From Bacillus canaveralius (GTDB lineage Bacteria > Bacillota > Bacilli > Bacillales > Cytobacillaceae), in contig NZ_PGVA01000001.1 of the NCBI RefSeq assembly GCF_002860125.1, forward strand, positions 124,001 through 188,000: a DNA stretch of 64,000 nt, written 5' to 3'. A model generated the notes under the pieces. The model saw only the letters and a program-made list of their open reading frames with translations, made no database searches and was not told where the DNA came from. Shown in pieces: positions 61,451 through 64,000 of this stretch. The stretch's first letter is position 1. The number at the start of each line of letters is the position of its first letter. A program made the translations under genes and the position numbers.

Positions 61451-63229
61451 TTGATTGAGCTATTGCCCTTAATGGTTGAACGGGTCGGAATTCTGGTTAT
61501 TGTCGCATTTTTACTATCAAGGATGAAGTCGTTCAGGCAAATTATCCATAATGAACCAAGCATCTCAGGTAAAGTTATTTTAATTGCCATTTTTGGAACA
61601 TTTGGAATCATTAGCAATTATACCGGTGTCGAAATCGAAAGCGGGGCCGTTTCTTCCCATGTATGGCAAGCAGATGTTGACATCGACAGTGCAATTGCAA
61701 ATACAAGGATCATGGGCGTTGTTATTGGCGGTTTGCTTGGCGGGCCGGTTGTCGGATTGGGAGTTGGTTTAATTGCGGGACTTCACCGCTTGACGCTTGG
61801 GGGGTTTACGGCAGTAGCATGTTCGGTTTCAACAATTTTTGCCGGCTATGTAACCGGTCTGCTTAGTAAGCGGTACAGAATCCAAAAAAATCGCGCCCCA
61901 TGGGGAGCCGTTTCAATTGGGATCCTCATGGAATGTATCCAAATGGGAATTATCCTCGCCGTCGCCAAGCCGTTTGACGCAGCTGTCCACTTAGTTGAAA
62001 TTATCGCTTTCCCGATGATAGCAGTTAATGGATTCGGGACGTTACTGTTCATTTTAATCATTCAAACAATTCTTTCGGAGGAAGAAAGAACAAGAGCGTT
62101 GCAAACGAATAAGGCACTTTATATTGCTCAGCAAACGCTTCCATTTTTCCGGCAGGGATTAAACATGCATTCGAGCCGAAAAGCAGCGGAAATTATCCTG
62201 GGCGAAACGAAAGCGGATGCCATCGCGATTACGAACGAACATCAAGTTTTGGCCCACGTTGGAGCCGGGTCCGACCATCACAATCCGATGGAAATGCTGG
62301 CGACTGAATTGACGAGGAAAGTATTGGAGCAAGGGCGTATTATCAAGGCCAACGCACGCAGCGAAATTCGCTGCATGAAAGAGGACTGCCCGTTGCAGGC
62401 AGCTCTTGTGTTGCCGTTAATCGCCAATAGCAGGACAGTCGGGACATTAAAGCTTTATTTCCTGAATCCGGCCAGGATGGACAAGGTTGAACAGGAACTG
62501 GCAGAAGGCTTGAGCAAACTTTTTTCCACCCAACTGGAGCTGGCGGAAGCGGAGATGCAAAGGCGGCTCTTAAAGGACGCTGAAATTAAAGCGCTTCATG
62601 CCCAGGTTCATCCGCATTTTTTATTTAACTCGATCAATACAATCTCAAGTTTAATTCGCTCGGATAAAGACAAGGCAAGAGAGCTTTTACTAAAGCTTGG
62701 TGTGTTCTTTCGCAGCAATCTGCAGGGAGCCCGGCAGATGTTGATCCCGCTGGAAAAGGAACTCGAGCATGTTGAAGCGTATCTTGCTTTGGAACAAGCC
62801 CGGTTCCCGGACAAGTATTCTGTTTATATGGATATAGAACCGCTGCTGAAAACAGTGCTGATCCCTCCCTTCACATTGCAGCCGTTGGTTGAGAATGCAA
62901 TTCGCCATTCTGTTTCAAAAACGCAAAAAGCGGAAATCACTGTGCGGGCTTATGCAAAGGGTGGGAAAATGGTCGTCGTTACCGAAGATAACGGAAAAGG
63001 CATCCCCGCCTCGCTGCTTAAGCATTTAGGAAATGATACGGTCAGGTCTGAAGAAGGAACGGGAACAGCATTGTGGAATATCAAAAACCGGATCCAGGAA
63101 ATCTATGGGGCGGAAGGAAACTTCCTGATTGAGAGTGAACAAGGAAAAGGTACGAAGGTTTTTATCACCATGCCTTTGGAGCAAAGCAAATGGAGTGAGG
63201 AGTATGTTAAAGGCCTTTATAGTGGATGA
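61451..63229 (+). CDS. lytS: Sensor histidine kinase LytS
   Basis: 592 residues from TTG 61451 after GGGGGGATAAAG, equal to B. subtilis LytS (593); the frame extends upstream to 61370 without support. The 5TM-LYT sensor domain is at about 1-170 (GTFGIISNYTGVEIESGAVS; GGLLGGPVVGLGVGLIAGLH), then a GAF domain (about 215-365), then the LytS-type kinase with the phospho-His in HAQVHPHFLFNSINTISSLI (about 390) and ATPase LVENAIRHSVSKTQ and TEDNGKGIP. Senses envelope state or pyruvate-related signals in the family. Overlaps lytT by 26 bp. Confidence 0.95.
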   Translation: MIELLPLMVERVGILVIVAFLLSRMKSFRQIIHNEPSISGKVILIAIFGTFGIISNYTGVEIESGAVSSHVWQADVDIDSAIANTRIMGVVIGGLLGGPVVGLGVGLIAGLHRLTLGGFTAVACSVSTIFAGYVTGLLSKRYRIQKNRAPWGAVSIGILMECIQMGIILAVAKPFDAAVHLVEIIAFPMIAVNGFGTLLFILIIQTILSEEERTRALQTNKALYIAQQTLPFFRQGLNMHSSRKAAEIILGETKADAIAITNEHQVLAHVGAGSDHHNPMEMLATELTRKVLEQGRIIKANARSEIRCMKEDCPLQAALVLPLIANSRTVGTLKLYFLNPARMDKVEQELAEGLSKLFSTQLELAEAEMQRRLLKDAEIKALHAQVHPHFLFNSINTISSLIRSDKDKARELLLKLGVFFRSNLQGARQMLIPLEKELEHVEAYLALEQARFPDKYSVYMDIEPLLKTVLIPPFTLQPLVENAIRHSVSKTQKAEITVRAYAKGGKMVVVTEDNGKGIPASLLKHLGNDTVRSEEGTGTALWNIKNRIQEIYGAEGNFLIESEQGKGTKVFITMPLEQSKWSEEYVKGLYSG

Positions 63230-63950
63230 TGAGCCGTTAGCCAGGGATGAGCTGGCTTATCTCCTGTTACGGACGAAAAAAGTAGAAATAGTCGGTGCTG
63301 CAGATAGTATTGAAACAGCCCTCAAGCAGCTTTCCGATTTCGAAATTGACGTTCTGTTTCTCGATATTGAATTGGGAGAAGACAGCGGTATCGACCTGGC
63401 AAAACAGCTGGTTGAACTTGAGCAAAGACCCGAAATTGTTTTCGCAACAGCTTACGATGAATTTGCCTTAAAAGCATTTGAACTGGAGGCAGCAGACTAT
63501 ATTTTAAAGCCTTTTGATGAAAGCCGTGTCGGCCAAACCGTTGAAAAAATCTCAAAGCTCCTCGCCAGGAAAAAAGCAATCAAGTCGGCAGAACCCGAGC
63601 AAAAGCCGCCATTTTTGGAACGGACCGGCAAATTGGCGATTACCGCCGAGGAACGGATTGTTTTAATCAATATTGAAAGTATCCTTTATATAAGTACGGC
63701 AGAGGGAAGAACCATGATCGCTACGGATAAGCAAAAATATTATGCTGCAGAACCACTTGTAACCTTTGAGCGAAGGCTGCAGGGTACGCCAATTGTGCGT
63801 GTCCATCGCGCCTTTCTTGTCAACCTGAAGGCGATTCTTGAAATACAGCCATGGTTTCATTCAACGTATAATTTAATGATGCCGGATGGAGAGAAAGTCC
63901 CTGTCAGCAGGACCTATACAAAAGAATTGAAACAGTTGCTGGGTTTTTAG
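63204..63950 (+). CDS. lytT: LytTR-family response regulator LytT
   Basis: 248 residues from ATG 63204 after GAGTGAGGAGT, overlapping lytS by 26 bp. Receiver domain with acidic pocket FIVDDEPLARDEL and the phospho-acceptor Asp in VLFLDIELGEDSG (about 53), ending PFDESRVGQTVEKI. The LytTR DNA-binding domain follows (ILYISTAEGRTMIATDKQKY; VRVHRAFLVNLKAILEIQPW; VPVSRTYTKELKQLLGF). B. subtilis LytST activates the pyruvate transporter pftAB. Nothing beyond 63950 can be identified in the last 50 bases. Confidence 0.95.
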   Translation: MLKAFIVDDEPLARDELAYLLLRTKKVEIVGAADSIETALKQLSDFEIDVLFLDIELGEDSGIDLAKQLVELEQRPEIVFATAYDEFALKAFELEAADYILKPFDESRVGQTVEKISKLLARKKAIKSAEPEQKPPFLERTGKLAITAEERIVLINIESILYISTAEGRTMIATDKQKYYAAEPLVTFERRLQGTPIVRVHRAFLVNLKAILEIQPWFHSTYNLMMPDGEKVPVSRTYTKELKQLLGF

Positions 63951-64000
63951 TCCTGCTGCATTTCAGTCCGCAAATTTTGCACCTCACTCGTGAATTCGTG

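Overview
The window comes from a low-to-mid GC Firmicute of the Bacillaceae. The evidence is the strong AGGAGG-type ribosome binding sites, frequent TTG/GTG starts, intrinsic terminators after most operons, lipoprotein signal peptides, and gene sets with Bacillus subtilis counterparts (ywaD, uppP, app-type oligopeptide transporter, fdhF/DUF1641, yxcD, yfiBC, lytST, catR/catE). I assign family level only. There are no rRNA or tRNA genes.

Layout. 1-3.1 kb: end of an M20 peptidase and a secreted M28 aminopeptidase. 3.1-6.6 kb: an AT-rich accessory stretch with a truncated MFS gene, an orphan ComB-family phosphatase and decayed mobile DNA (IS3-type end, frameshifted tyrosine recombinase). 6.6-8.5 kb: uppP and a formate/nitrite channel with Fnr-like and cre-like sites. 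8.6-15.6 kb: the decayed end of a radical SAM/SPASM gene, an MFS exporter, and an ECF sigma/anti-sigma pair followed by a lipoprotein and a three-gene ABC transporter. 15.6-23 kb: a gnd-gntK fusion relic, a TPR-like protein, an exonuclease, a HepT-MntA toxin-antitoxin pair, a catR/catE pair and a glutaminyl-tRNA synthetase. 23.4-31 kb: an app-type oligopeptide importer (D-F-A-B-C order) and an MFS transporter. 31-38 kb: a TPR plus dynamin-like GTPase, then class Ia ribonucleotide reductase nrdA-nrdB behind a cobalamin riboswitch and paired NrdR boxes, with nrdB interrupted by a one-base frameshift. 38-44 kb: maltose phosphorylase and beta-phosphoglucomutase, a 21-copy 52-bp tandem array, an SDR and a DinB protein. 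44-50 kb: formate dehydrogenase, DUF1641 protein and OFA-family transporter. 51-55 kb: an acyl-CoA dehydrogenase/thiolase/CoA-ligase operon. 56-64 kb: a heterodimeric ABC exporter, an orphan ModA, and LytS-LytT.

The most unusual signal is in the intergenic DNA. At least six spacers carry tandem arrays with unrelated or only loosely related sequences, but their unit lengths cluster near whole DNA helical turns: about 20-22 bp (three loci), 41 bp made of 21+20, and 52 bp (two loci). They look like one class of phased intergenic element whose sequence is homogenised locally. I know of no described function for them.

Functionally the genes suggest a facultative heterotroph. It takes up peptides (app operon, peptidases), uses maltose by phosphorolysis and degrades fatty acids. 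It oxidises formate with a molybdenum enzyme, which fits the formate channel, OFA transporter and ModA in the same window. It switches ribonucleotide reductases according to B12. Several loci (radical SAM gene, gluconate genes, integrase, MFS, possibly nrdB) are in different stages of loss.
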